From Pempheris klunzingeri (Eukaryota > Chordata > Actinopteri > Acropomatiformes > Pempheridae), in NCBI RefSeq assembly GCF_042242105.1, contig NC_092020.1, positions 5,239,501 to 5,303,500 on the forward strand: a DNA stretch of 64,000 bases, read 5' to 3'. Position numbers and translations under genes: made by a program. The notes under the pieces are model-generated. The model worked only from the letters and a program-made list of their open reading frames with translations. It did no database searches and was not told the origin of the DNA. Below, one piece after another: positions 1-11,736 of this stretch (position 1 is the stretch's first letter; each line of letters starts with the position of its first letter).

Positions 1-1277
1 GGGAAGGCCCCCCGTGTGATGGACAGCCCGGGTCAGAGTGTGTGTTGTGTTTGTTGGTCATGAGCGGAGTGCTGACAGCCCTTTTCCAGCCACGCTGCAC
101 TCACAGCACACACAGCTCCACTGATGACAAAACAATAAGCTTAACAAGAACGGGTGAAAGGCAGAGAACGGCAATAAGATAACAATTATGCCATTATGAC
201 AGCAAGTTAAACTTATGGAGGGGTTAGTATATACAGGAGCAGCACTAAATGCCCAAGTGAGTATGGCAGTGATGGAAGAAGTAATCAGAGCCTTTAATCG
301 AGTAAGAAATACTACAATGTGTAACACTGCATTTCAAGAGGTTACTACAGGTGTATTAACACATGAATAGCATTTTAATGTAGCTGCTGCTGTGTTCAGA
401 TCATTTGCTTCTGTAACACATCAATATAGAGCAAGTCCACCACAAGTTAAAGTCCTGCACTGATAATGTAACTTGTGCAAAAGTACAGCAGTATTCACAA
501 GAAAATATGCTTCGATTATCATAATGTTGCTGTCCAAAGATATCTGGTGGTTTTTAATCTTTCAGGAAAACTCAATGGTTACGTCTTCCTTTATTGATGA
601 AAAAAAGTTCTACTTCTTAAGATAAATACACCATTTAAAAACCCATTGGATCACAGGTGTCACACAGCTGAAAACAAAGGTTTTTTTTCTTAGGCATTAG
701 AAATCTGATGACAAAAAATAAGTAGACTGTCCCATCAGAGTTATATTATTATATCAGTGAATTGTTATTGCTGTTGCCATAGATTTAAGCACTGCTTTGA
801 TATTTTAGTTGGTTGAAGTGGATCTCATTTTAAATGCTTTATATATTAACTACTTATATTAACCTGAAAGGTAACTAGTGACTGTTACAGTGAAATAAGT
901 CTAAAGTCACTTTCCACACTTTGATACGGAGCTGTTTTAGTTCAGAGTGTGTTCACTTCACAGAGGCAGGAAAAGTGAAAATAGGGAGGTGAGGTGTGAG
1001 TGAAAGTGCCAGAGCTGTTTGGGTCATTAACACGTTTTCTGATAATGGCATGAGTGTGAGGCCCAGATGGAGCGCTCAGAGGAAACCCCAAAACACACAC
1101 ACACACACACACACACAAACATGCAGGCCAGGTGCCAGGCCACATGTTAAAGCAGTCTGTCCTCCACTCACTCACCTCTGCTCCTGTAAGGCAGGGGCCT
1201 GTCAGGGAGCACATGCCTATGTAATGCCTCGGTGACCCGTGTCTACACACACTTGTGGCCAAACTGCAAGCAGTATG

Positions 1278-1280
<3 letters not shown>

Positions 1281-1316
<36 letters not shown>
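1281..1316. repeat. (AC)n microsatellite
   Basis: Eighteen AC units; a shorter AC run lies at 1093-1117 and a (GT)17 run at 1901-1935. Confidence 0.95.
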
Positions 1317-1323
<7 letters not shown>

Positions 1324-1896
1324 AAGCAACATGCAAATCCATGGAGGCTCCTGGTTCTGTCAGCACTTCTTTGATCTAATGCTGCAGAACAACAGAGGAG
1401 GATCTGAGACTCTTGGCCTGTGTTTAAAACTGACTTGTTGATGTTTCCAGCAACAGAGGATGTCTTTGAGATAGAAGGGAAACAGTGGAGAGACGAGAGG
1501 AGAGGAATTTCACTGTCCAGGAGGCAAAATATAGTTTGACTGAGCATCTTATGCCTGCGCGATATTGCAGTGGAAGAGCGCTTAATCACTGTTAAACTGC
1601 CCTTGCTTTTCACATTACTCACTCAGTGTAATTCAATTTCAGCCACAGCTGGTTTCACTTTCAACTTTACAGCTGAGCTCAGTCACGTCCCATAATCTGA
1701 CCTGATAAATAACCAGCTTTTATTGAGTTTGCAGAGAAAACAGCGTCCAGTATAAACCTTCACAAGAGACTCAGAGCCAAGTACAGGCAAGGCTGGAGGG
1801 CACGAAGCCGACTGGGCAAAGGAGTGTGTGTGTGTACGGGTGTGTGCATCTGGGTGGTTGTGAGCGAGTGTATGGCAGCTATTATTAGGAGATAAC

Positions 1897-1936
<40 letters not shown>

Positions 1937-1939
<3 letters not shown>

Positions 1940-2260
1940 CGCTGTGTATGTTAATCTAATGAAGCCAGAGTATATTTACACGTCCCAACGCTGCTGAGCT
2001 TCTCCCCTCCTTCAGGATGCCATTTCACATGATTGGAAACAAATGACTTCAGGGTCAAATTTCTCTGCCTTTACGGCCTGTCAATCACTCTGGAGCGGCC
2101 CAGAAACGTCCCTCCTCGTGTTATTACAATGTCGAATCAGCACAGTTTCCATGTTATTCCAGCCGCCACCTTCAAGAGGATTATGTTGACACATTATCAA
2201 GCAAATTAACAATGTGGGGGGATGAACGGCGTGGTTAATCATTGACAGGCCGATAAAAGG
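1937..2260. promoter_or_regulatory. Candidate conserved noncoding element 3' of tbx22
   Basis: Unique, non-repetitive sequence with balanced composition between repeats. CTGTCAATCA at 2078-2087 is the reverse complement of the PBX-MEIS consensus TGATTGACAG, and a second TTGACAG lies near 2242. Conservation is guessed from texture only. Confidence 0.25.
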
Positions 2261-2435
2261 TTAACTCAACATTGGTTTTCAACCAGCTTTGGGGTCTAAC
2301 AAGTTCTTAAACAGAGGTGTTGTAAAACAGATGTTTGATAAGACAAGAAAGACTGTATGAAATATTCACAGTATAAGCTAATAAAATAATGAATAAGCTT
2401 TTCCAAACTTATTTATAGGAATAATTTGGTAAATA

Positions 2436-2800
2436 CGCTCATCTGCTTTGTTGCCAAGAGTTAGATGAAGATTGATACTCTCATGAAGCTAGTTAGCTTA
2501 GCCTAGCATAAACACTGAGGAAAAGCACAAACTGCGCACCAGCACCTCTACAGCTCACTAATGTTATATCTGTTAACATGTTATATCTAATCCATACAAA
2601 AACCAGAATGTAAAAATGAAGGAAGTTGCTGCACCTCGCCAAGAAATAGTCTACCACGTAACACACCCTAACACCACAACCTCGTCATTTTTACATTTCG
2701 GTTTTTATGCTAATAAAACAAATAGGGTAACATGTGTTAATGATTGTGGTTTGCCAGGCGTGTTTCCCCAATTTCCAGTCCTCATGCTAATTTGAGCTAA
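2436..2800 (+). repeat. Dispersed teleost repeat
   Basis: GCCAAGAGTTAGATGA, TTAGCTTAGCCTAGCATAAA, CCAGCACCTCTACAGCTCAC and ACATGTTATATCTAATCC are in the order seen in a very common bony-fish interspersed repeat (recalled; name unknown). It lies 3' of tbx22. Confidence 0.7.
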
Positions 2801-4748
2801 CCAAAGTAGCTTCAAATGGAGCGTACTTCATCTAACTCTAAGCCAGAAAGCTTAAAAATACTTCCCATAATAGTAAGCTGTGTTAATAAAATCTGTTTTA
2901 AGTTGAGTGCCCTTATACATTGTTTGGCTACTCGTTGTTTCATAAAGCACCATTTGCAGGCCTACTTTTGCAAAATGTATGTAAGTCCTAGCCTGCAGAA
3001 ACACTCTAATCAAAAGCTAATTTTTCAAACTTTATGCTATTACCTCTCACAATGTAGCATAGCAGTATTTAGACGGGGGTATTACACTCTCAGAGCAACA
3101 GGTGCAGAGTCCAGCTCTCCTGGTATGAAAGCAATTTGTCTAATTGAAAGATCAGGAATTAGTTGGGAGTTTAAAGTGATTGTCCGACACAGCCAAACAT
3201 GGAAATGACAGACAGTATCAAATAACCAGCACAGATTATATCCGTCTGCAGACAAAGGGCAGGCTGTTTGATAGCAGCGCACCTGACCGCGCGCTGAAAC
3301 TCGGGCCATCCCCTGCCTGAGTTCCTCAATTAACTCCTTCCTGCTATTTCCACGTCCAGCACGCATTAGCTCACTGCCATGCTTGGCCATGACAAGTAAA
3401 TTGCTGTTTGGTTATGACCGTTTGTCGGGAAACAGGCCATTTCCCCCGCTTTGCCTAAACCGCTGTTCCTAGCTCTGCTTAGAGGGAGGCAGGGAGGGAT
3501 GGTGCAGGGTTTGGAGTCTGAGCTGAAGGCAGGAATTATCACATCAGCGGCTGAACGGGCGTGCCCCCTTTGGTATGGACAAAAAAACTCTGCGTTATGT
3601 TGGCCCACAGTAGTGAAAGGTTCTCATTCGGTACACCAGAGTTCACTTTTCCGAAGGCCTTCCACATGTCTCCGAAAAGTCATGTCTTCACACAGCAGTA
3701 TTGATTTACTGTTGATCCTGGAACAGCGTCTTAACAGTGACTTCTATAATGATGACACAGCCGCTTCAGCACATCTTAGAGGGCAAGGAGCCTTATTCCG
3801 ATCTCATTATAGACTGCGCCTAATAAAGGCCTCTGTAGAATAACCCTTTCACCTCCATGCGTCTCTGATTAGTCCTGTTATTGGTAATAAAGTACAGGAA
3901 TGGAAACTGGCCGTCTGAATCTTGGCAGCTGTTGTTCTTCCCCTAAAATCACAGGGAGACCTGATGAGCTCATGCTATTAGTCAGGGGTGGCCTAGCCTG
4001 ACACTGAGATTCAGCTGAGTTTAGAGCTAAAGAAACACAAAACACGCTTTTGTGCAGCACAGTATAATTTCCAACATCATGTCTGTCCTATCGCAGGACC
4101 ACTGAAGTACCCCAAAGGAGATTTTTTGCATAATTTCTTATTCAAAATCACTTCCTGTTGCAAAATATCACATATGTTTTACTTTGAAATACACTGTATA
4201 CAACATGGAAAAGGCATTTCCTCATTCACTTTGTTTATACACTCTGCATGGAACAGGAACATTTTGAATGCTGGTGTGTGATCTGACAAAAAGTATGAAA
4301 AATACATTAAAGAGCGCTTATGGTCAGTTAAACAGCCATTCATTCATATTTATATCACATACCTCAGGTCCTCTTTGGTAACACCGCTACATCGTGTGAA
4401 GTAGGAAAACAGGTTCTGCCCTGCAGTAAAGAAACTTGTGTTTTCTGTTCCAAATAAAAATCTGCTTCCTGTCTACATTCCTATTCACTCCAATGTTTGG
4501 CTCTAGCTGAATATGCACAGTGAAGAGGAGCAGCTCATGATCTGCCTCAGGGTCAGTTTCTGTACTGGTAAATCCAACACAGTGTACAAAACCGTTTTTA
4601 AATACCGAAACGCCCCCACAGCAACAGCTCTGTCTGTTTTGCTCCTTTGAGTCTTGCTCGAATAGAGAGCCGGCCCTCTCTGTTTTGTTGCAAGAAGCTC
4701 TGGCTTGTTACACTCAATGGGCCGGAGCCTAAAAGTGTGGTCCAGCTG

Positions 4749-7700
4749 TCAGAGGCAGTGGTTGGTGGTTGGGTGCCATGGAGACTGGCGCAGCAGACAT
4801 TCTGTGGTGTCTTCGGCTAGTTTGGCGTGCCGGGAAATGGCTGTGAGTTGGGGGCTCAGGGGGAAGCTGTAGCGGTAAAGACAGTAGGGCCCCGCAGTGT
4901 CAGAGAGATGAGGGAACAGAGAAGGCCCCTCAGTGCTGAGGGGGCTGTGGAGGGGGAAGAGGCAGGGGGAGCTCCCCGCAGACCCATGAAGACATGGATC
5001 CCTGCAGTGGGGAGGTTTCTTCGCCTGCAGTGCTGAGAGCAGCGGGAGGTCTGTTAGCGGAGACAGCGGGGGCAGGCCTCTCAGTCTGTCCGCCCCCAGG
5101 GAGGAGAGGGCTCTGCTGGGCAGCGGGGAGGCAGGTGAGGTGGCGGAGGCCTTGCCGTAGAGTGGGAGAGCGAAGGTGTGGAGAGCGTGGTCCTGGCAGG
5201 AGAGCGCGGAGACGGAGAACGGGTGAAGGGACGAGGAAGAGGAGAAAGGGAGGAAGCTCTTCACACTGCTGGTTGGCGACCCTGAGCCTCCTGTCAAAAA
5301 AAAGGAGGATGTCAGAAACTTGAATCGTGAAGACAGAAACAGCAAAGAGCAGAGACGTAATAAGAGCTGCAGCACTGCACCTTGGAGCTGTATGGTGAGG
5401 GGCTTGAAGTCCAAGCTGAGAGGGCCTCTCCAGGGATACGACTCCAACAAGCCATCCAACACTCCCCTACGCACACAAACACACACACACACTTACTGTA
5501 AAAGCACTGAAAATGTTATTCCAGGTATTTAAATATTGGGTCTGAGAGGTGTGAAATTCTGCACTACACAGCTCAGCTTCATGTGAAGGTTTTATGTGTG
5601 TCAAATGTCAGTGGTTGAACCTTAAATCCCTCTTGGGTCTTTTAGTGGAGTAGCCCCTGAGCTAAAATAAGTGTCGCTGTTTGGTGAGGTTTTCCGTACC
5701 TATTCCTTCCTGGATCTCTGAAGCCCTTGGCGAACGGGTTCCTGTCGATCTTTAGTTTTGTGATCTGGCCCAGGAGAGAGGAACAGACATGGGTTAGAGT
5801 GAACGTGTCAACCGCTGATGTGTTAAGCCAACAATGAGCTCAGCTTTATAATGGCATGGAGAGTGGCAGGGCTGTCCCTCAGGGACTGCATCTCCCAGCA
5901 GCACCTAGGGCGATCAGCCATGTCAAACAGGGTTCTTGGAGAAGGGGGTCGGGGTCGTGCGGTTTTATTTGGTGCTTTAATGGGCTGTGGACTCCAGCAG
6001 TCGGCCCAGTCACTGCTCGTTACTGAGTTTCTGTAATAATACGTTCGCTGATCGTAAAATGAGCCCTGATGAAAAGAGCTGGCAGTCCCCGCGGACGGCT
6101 CTGTTACTGGAGGAATGGTAGCCAACAGCGGGGTCAGCCCTCCTGCACAGGAACACACACACCCGCTCTGAGCAACCGGCCCGGCACAAAACCAGGACAC
6201 TGCAATTTATGATTTTGCTGAGGCGACAGAGAATTGGGCCCCATCACCTCCATGCTGTTCAGTTTAAAGCAGTTTTAAGGTGTTGATTGGATCACTGAGG
6301 AATATTACAGTCTCTGTGTGCGTGACCATTGAAATACTTGGTATTTGCTTTTTTAATGTTTCCGGTGAATAAAGGGTGTAGAATGTAGACATGCAACATT
6401 ATGTAGCACATTTCTACATTATTTCCACTCATGGAAGAAGCATCCAGATGCTAAAAAAGAAACAATACCACACAGTGAAAATACTTCACTACAAGTAAAA
6501 ATCATACTCAAGTAAAAGTTTGTATTATCAGAAAAAAAGTCAGTGTTTTTCTATCATGTGTGATATCTCTAGATTAATATTACTGCTGGATTAAAGTTTA
6601 TGTTGCATTTCACTGCTGTAGATGATTAAGGCTGTGGTCTTTTCAATAAATTTAAATAGTTTAAATCTGCAGCAATGCATCATGGTATATAGGACCGTCA
6701 TATGTCTGTGGCATCGGTGTCCTGTGAGAACCACTTGTCTCTAGACTTTCACCTGTGTGACCATGCTCTGTCCACCTGATCCAAAGGGATTTGAAACTGA
6801 TTATTTTGCTTAGAAGTTGGGGAATTTTCTCAACTCATAAAGAAAAACTTTCACCTTCTTTCAGTTCACTAGAATAAAAATCTAATTCTAAATCACCAGA
6901 GTTTTACTCCACAAGAAGGGTATGACAAACTAATCTGAAAAGTAACACAAGCTGTCAGACAGATGTAGTTGAGTAAAATTACAATATAGAAGGTAGCATG
7001 AAATAAAAATACTCAAGTAAAGTACATACACCTAAAATTTGTACTTGTACTTAGTTAGATTCCACCGCTGAGTTTTTTTAATTTTTTTAAAATAGAAACA
7101 GAAATTCAGTAATTTAAAACAGGCAATAACCAAATATTTAGAATATACGGTATTCTTCGGTGCGTTGCTTGTGATCAGGTTACAGAGTGGTTTACTGCTC
7201 TGTGGGATGAGTTAAGGCTTCAGAGAGCGGTACCTGCTGGTTCTGATAGGCTGTGACTGTGGTGAACTCCGTTTCTGGGAAGGAGAAGCTGTGCACTCCT
7301 TCAGCAGGCAGCGACTGGATCTGTGACAAGTCCATCCGAGGGTCGTGCCGGATGATGTGCACACGTGGCTTGTATTTATGCATCGACTGAAGGATAATCT
7401 GGGTGGGGAGATGAAGATGATATTTGAAATGTTACTGAAGCTCGGTTATATCATTATGTTTAAGGTGAATTGCAGACACAGAGGTTTAATATTATTATCA
7501 CGTCATCTGAATGTTGTCTTTCCATTGAGCTGGCTAATCATTTGGTGTATGAAATCTCAGGCAGTAGTGAAAAATATCACAATTTCCTGAAGCACAGCCA
7601 TCACATTTTGTCCAAAAACCAGAGGATGTCCATTTTACTATCACACAAGACAAAGAGGAGCAAGAAATCTGCGTGCTTAAGAGACTGGAATTAGAGAAAA

Positions 7701-10700
7701 TTTGTCATTTTGTGGCAATTAAATTTTTAATTTTTTTTTATTTATAAACTCCATAAAAAGGAAGTTATCCAAACAGCTGCCATTAATTTTTCTGTCAATT
7801 AACTATGAGATTAAAGTGTTTGAGTTCTGCAGTATAAAGTCAGTTTGTCAAATAGTTCGGGGATGTTGGTAAAAATTTAAGAGTCTCAAATCATTTAAAA
7901 AAAAACAACATTTAAAATCATGTTGTTCTGTGTGCACTGACATATTAACGGCAACACCTGACATGTTATATGGTTATAAGTTACTAACAAAATATAACTT
8001 ACAGCATTTATCTACGAAAACACAATGATACCTTGCACAATACTATCACATACAATAATATAGATGTAGCTCAAATGTGATATTTAATAAATAATAACTA
8101 ATAAAACATCAAATATTATTCGCTTGGTGTATCATACAAATATTAACTACTTTCATGGAAATTGGTATGATGCAGCAAATGCAATAATCACATTTGGTGC
8201 AATCGATTTTGCTTATTTCAATAAAAAAAAAAGTTGTTAGTGACTAAAACTGATTTCCCAGAATTTAATTTTTGTAGTTTTCATTATTCCTCTCATTTGG
8301 CATAATTGATTTATTTCGTAAAGTCAAAGTAAAATAGTATTTTAAAATGAACAGTTTGAGCTCTTTTCCCTTTTACCTGTTAAGGAAGAAGCCAAATAAC
8401 AATATACATGATAATCCAATGTCATGTGTATTATATATGGTTTCATAGAAGGCAGATATCTCCAAAGCAGCTGGACTGGCGAATTTAATGCCAATATGTT
8501 TCAGCTTCAAAAAAGCTAAGACTTTCCAGGGATACAAAAAGATGAGCGAAATAACAGCGCCCAAAGAGAACATACAAGATGGTAAAATGACCACAACAAC
8601 ATCAGGGATTTTGAGGCTATTTTAGAGAACCAGGCTTGAGCCGAAGTGCAAACACAGTCTCCACATTCCCCCGCCGTATCCCAGAATAATGAATCCTCCA
8701 AACACACGAATTCCACGGTGTTTTATATAAACACTTGGATCAAGTGAAAAGCCTCCTGTAGCCTCCCCAGTCACCACATCTGTGACATCTGTACATCCCT
8801 GGACCTCATGCAGGAAGTTCTGGAGCTGAGAAGGATTTCCACTTCCTTTATCCCTAAAACACATACAGGCTTCCCTCTCTGACAGCAATATGACAGGACA
8901 GACTGACTCTGCTGATCCTTCACCATTATATTTAGGCCTGCCACTGTCAATACAGACACAGCGACAAATACAATCTGCAGTCATGGTATAAGTCAAAACA
9001 TTAAAATACATAATAAGACGTACATAGTAACACATACATACAGAATAATATTAATCAGGAAGACAGTTTCCCCAAACAGGTCTCACCTGTAGGTCTTCTG
9101 CAGACATGGTCACTGTCTAATATCAGAGAGGGGAACAGCGCATGCTCTGATGGGTTACCTACATGTCCCTTATCGTCCATCTCGTTGTTGGTGAGCTTGA
9201 CCCGGTCAAAGCTGATGACCTGACGCATCCACGTCTCTCCTGCGCACGGCGAGTCCGGGTGCACGTAGAGTCTGGGAGAGATGCAGGAGTGGTCCGTGTT
9301 TCCAGCCACCATCCACTGCGAGCTGTGGTACACATACCTGCCGGGGGTTATCAAGGAAGCAGGAAGTGAGTAAACACACGAGTAAATAGATAGTGGGTTT
9401 GGTTATTTTTATACACACACACACACACACACACACACCTGTAACGTTTTGAGTCCACGGGCATGACGTCCATTGCGATGTAATACTGCTGGCACGGGTC
9501 CAGATTGCGCACTTTTACGCGCACTGAGGGAAACATTCTCCTAACGAGAGGTGGGAAAAGAGTCATTAGAAACTTGACATGTCTCACGTCTGATGCCTTT
9601 TTAATTAAACCTCCGTCTAAGCTCTCCTAAAACAGGCATCGTGGAACCACACAGACAGGCTGAAAGGTTCCTGCCTGCAGCGGCCAAGTTCAGAGGGAAG
9701 TTCAGGGACCTCGTGGGGCCAGGAGGGCATCTTCACTGCCGAGATTTATAGCGTGCGCTCCCCGTAATTGAATAAACGGAACCTAGATTTCAGCAAGTAG
9801 TTATGTCCCAATAACTCATTTCTAGGGGGGGGGGGGGGGTTCTGTAGAAAAACACGCACATAGCTACCTATCAGACCGCAAATTGATTTATTTAAAACTG
9901 AAAGATACATTTAATTTAACCGAGCGTGTCTCTTTATCCCAGGGTTTCATTATGTAACCTGCAGTCGTGGATCACATAAAAACACGTAAATTAAGTCTTC
10001 TTTAAAATATTTTGTTGAACGATTTAATTCAGTGACAAAATATAATAATGTTCAACAAAACCTATAAATCTGCCCGATATATAATGTGCACTGTTTCTTT
10101 TTTTTAAAGTATTATTCTAAAATATCAGTAAAATCCTAAAGATTATTAATATTCCTGCATGTTAGCCCAAACTTAAATATAGGTAAACACTAAAAACAGC
10201 GAGGCTACAGTCTCTGGTGTGCAGTCGATTTATTGTTCGATTACTCACTTAATTTGTTTACGAAGTATAAAAGTGACGGTTCTGCTGCTGACTTCTAATC
10301 AGCCGGTTTACACCTGATAAACGCGCACCTGTGACCGCAGAACAGTTCATGCAAAAATCAGAAGCACTCTCCGTTGTATTCATGCGTAACAGACCGTTTA
10401 ACATGGAAACTAGAGGAGAATTATAACGGACTGACAACAGATCGGACACTTATCGAAAGGTTTGTGAGTCGTATGTGAGGCCCGGGCTGCAGAGCACGGG
10501 GGGGCCTGCTCTGATCTCTGTGATTAAACTGACTTCTGTAAAGTTTTTCTTTATCATAACTGAGAAATATTTGTAAGTGTAAAGGACCGGGTCCAAAATT
10601 AAATCAGATGATATGGGATGTTTGTTTCGTTTTAGCTGACATGTCTGGTTTTTACACCTAAAATGAATGAAGACCAAATGATATATATTAACAAAGCCAA

Positions 10701-11736
10701 AAACTACCTGTAGAATATTTGCTGTTTATCTTCATATGCAGACGGACTAATAAGTTTGGAGTTTTAAAGTTTTGCAGGATACAAACGGTGCATAAAGTAG
10801 GTAAGGGATGGATTCAGCCCTCTTTAGAATTCCTCCACATCACTGTAAAATCTGTCTTTAACATCCAGCTTTTGTACCTGCCCGCTTTGGTGATGATCAT
10901 CTCGGTGCCGATCTCATAGAATCTCTTCCACAGCTCGGAGCCCTGCAGCTCGACCCGGACCTCTCTGTCCGGGCGGCAGTCGCTCTCCCTCGGCTTGTCC
11001 TCCTCTCCGCTGGGGTCAGCCTCTTCGGCCCTGGATGTGACCGTCTGTCTCTCCGGGTCACAGGGGGTGTCCTCCGTCCTCCTCGGTGCCGAACCTGCTT
11101 TCTTCGTCTGGCTGACTGGATACTCGTTCAGGCCTATAAAGAGACAAAGACTGGGATGAGCCTGGTGATATATGTGAGACATTTTGTTTTTCAAAACTAT
11201 TTACAAGTTAGCTGCAAGTTCAGCTTTTGTGGATCTTACTAGTGTATAATCACACAAAAGCTACGTTGCTCCAGTTTGCCAGATAACATTGGACACATTT
11301 GCTTAAACTTATTTCCCCTCTAAGATATTTTTATGTGACCTTTTTAAATTTGATTAAATTAAAGACAAAGACATGTACAGTTAAGAAAAAGCAAAGCAAA
11401 TGAATGAAATATAGGTTTTATTTAGCAAAATAACTTGGGGTCTGTTGTTCCATCTTGTGCGTAAAACCGTGGAAATTCAAACAATGAGATGGAAAATCCA
11501 TCGGTCTCACCGGTGAAGATGCTCGTGTCGCTGCCGGTGTCTCCAGCTGAACTTGACTCGTGTCCCTCCGACACTTTCATCCTCTTGCACGGTTTCCCGA
11601 CCAGCGCCTCCACCGAAAACGCGTGGGCCCGTGAACTCAGACCCTGCATCTTGGCGTCAGATCCCGTCTTTCTGCGACTCGTATATCCGTCTGAACTTTG
11701 ACTTTGTCCCGCAAAGGGTTCAGAGTCCCGGCTCAT
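4749..11736 (-). CDS. tbx22: T-box transcription factor TBX22, 8 coding exons
   Basis: DNA-binding T-box regulator, known in mammals for palate and craniofacial development; acts in the nucleus, mainly as a repressor. Coding exons (minus strand): 11736-11511, 11133-10878, 9540-9439, 9337-9163, 7398-7234, 5764-5700, 5466-5381, 5290-4749, all with GT-AG borders and matching phases, giving 538 aa (human about 520). The T-box covers about residues 136-330: [90 protein letters not shown] and [14 protein letters not shown] are all readable. The N-terminal [20 protein letters not shown] is a TBX22 hallmark. The C-terminal region is Ser/Pro-rich and ends [10 protein letters not shown]. Start: the ATG at 11736 has a stop codon directly before it and T at -3; the in-frame ATG at 11649 has A at -3 and fits the mammalian N-terminus better (509 aa). 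Introns are 377, 1337, 101, 1764, 1469, 233 and 90 nt. I assign no polyadenylation signal. Confidence 0.95.
6425..7075 (+). repeat. Interspersed repeat in tbx22 intron 5
   Basis: Same repeat type as at 36280-37100: ACCACACAGTGAAAATACTT, ACTCAAGTAAAAGT, AGCATGAAATAAAAATACTC and CTTAGTTAGATTCCACC. It fills almost half of intron 5. Diverged; no coding content. Confidence 0.6.
8373..9035 (-). other. Open frame with one stop inside tbx22 intron 4
   Basis: From ATG at 9035 a frame runs 137 codons, meets a single TAA at 8624-8622, and stays open in the same frame for about 83 more codons to 8373. The first part is cysteine-rich ([27 protein letters not shown]); two hydrophobic stretches follow ([13 protein letters not shown] and the [19 protein letters not shown] run). 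No family recognised. It may be chance, a decayed nested gene, or a two-helix membrane protein pseudogene. Confidence 0.2.
9413..9438. repeat. (AC)n microsatellite overlapping the tbx22 intron 3 donor
   Basis: On the coding (minus) strand this reads (GT)13, and its first GT is the 5' splice site after exon 3. The whole intron is only 101 nt. Confidence 0.95.

Larger units (their letters stand above)
1..4748. other. Gene-free flank downstream of tbx22
   Basis: Holds AC/GT microsatellites (1093-1117, 1281-1316, 1901-1935), one dispersed repeat (2436-2800), a candidate regulatory island (1937-2260) and presumably the tbx22 3' UTR next to 4748. No other coding exon supported. Confidence 0.6.

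Noticed and set aside
942-1622. 226-codon minus-strand frame
   Set aside because: It runs through two AC microsatellites and shows no protein-like composition outside them.
4827-5323. Plus-strand frames rich in Gly and Arg
   Set aside because: Antisense shadows of tbx22 exon 8, which is GC-rich.
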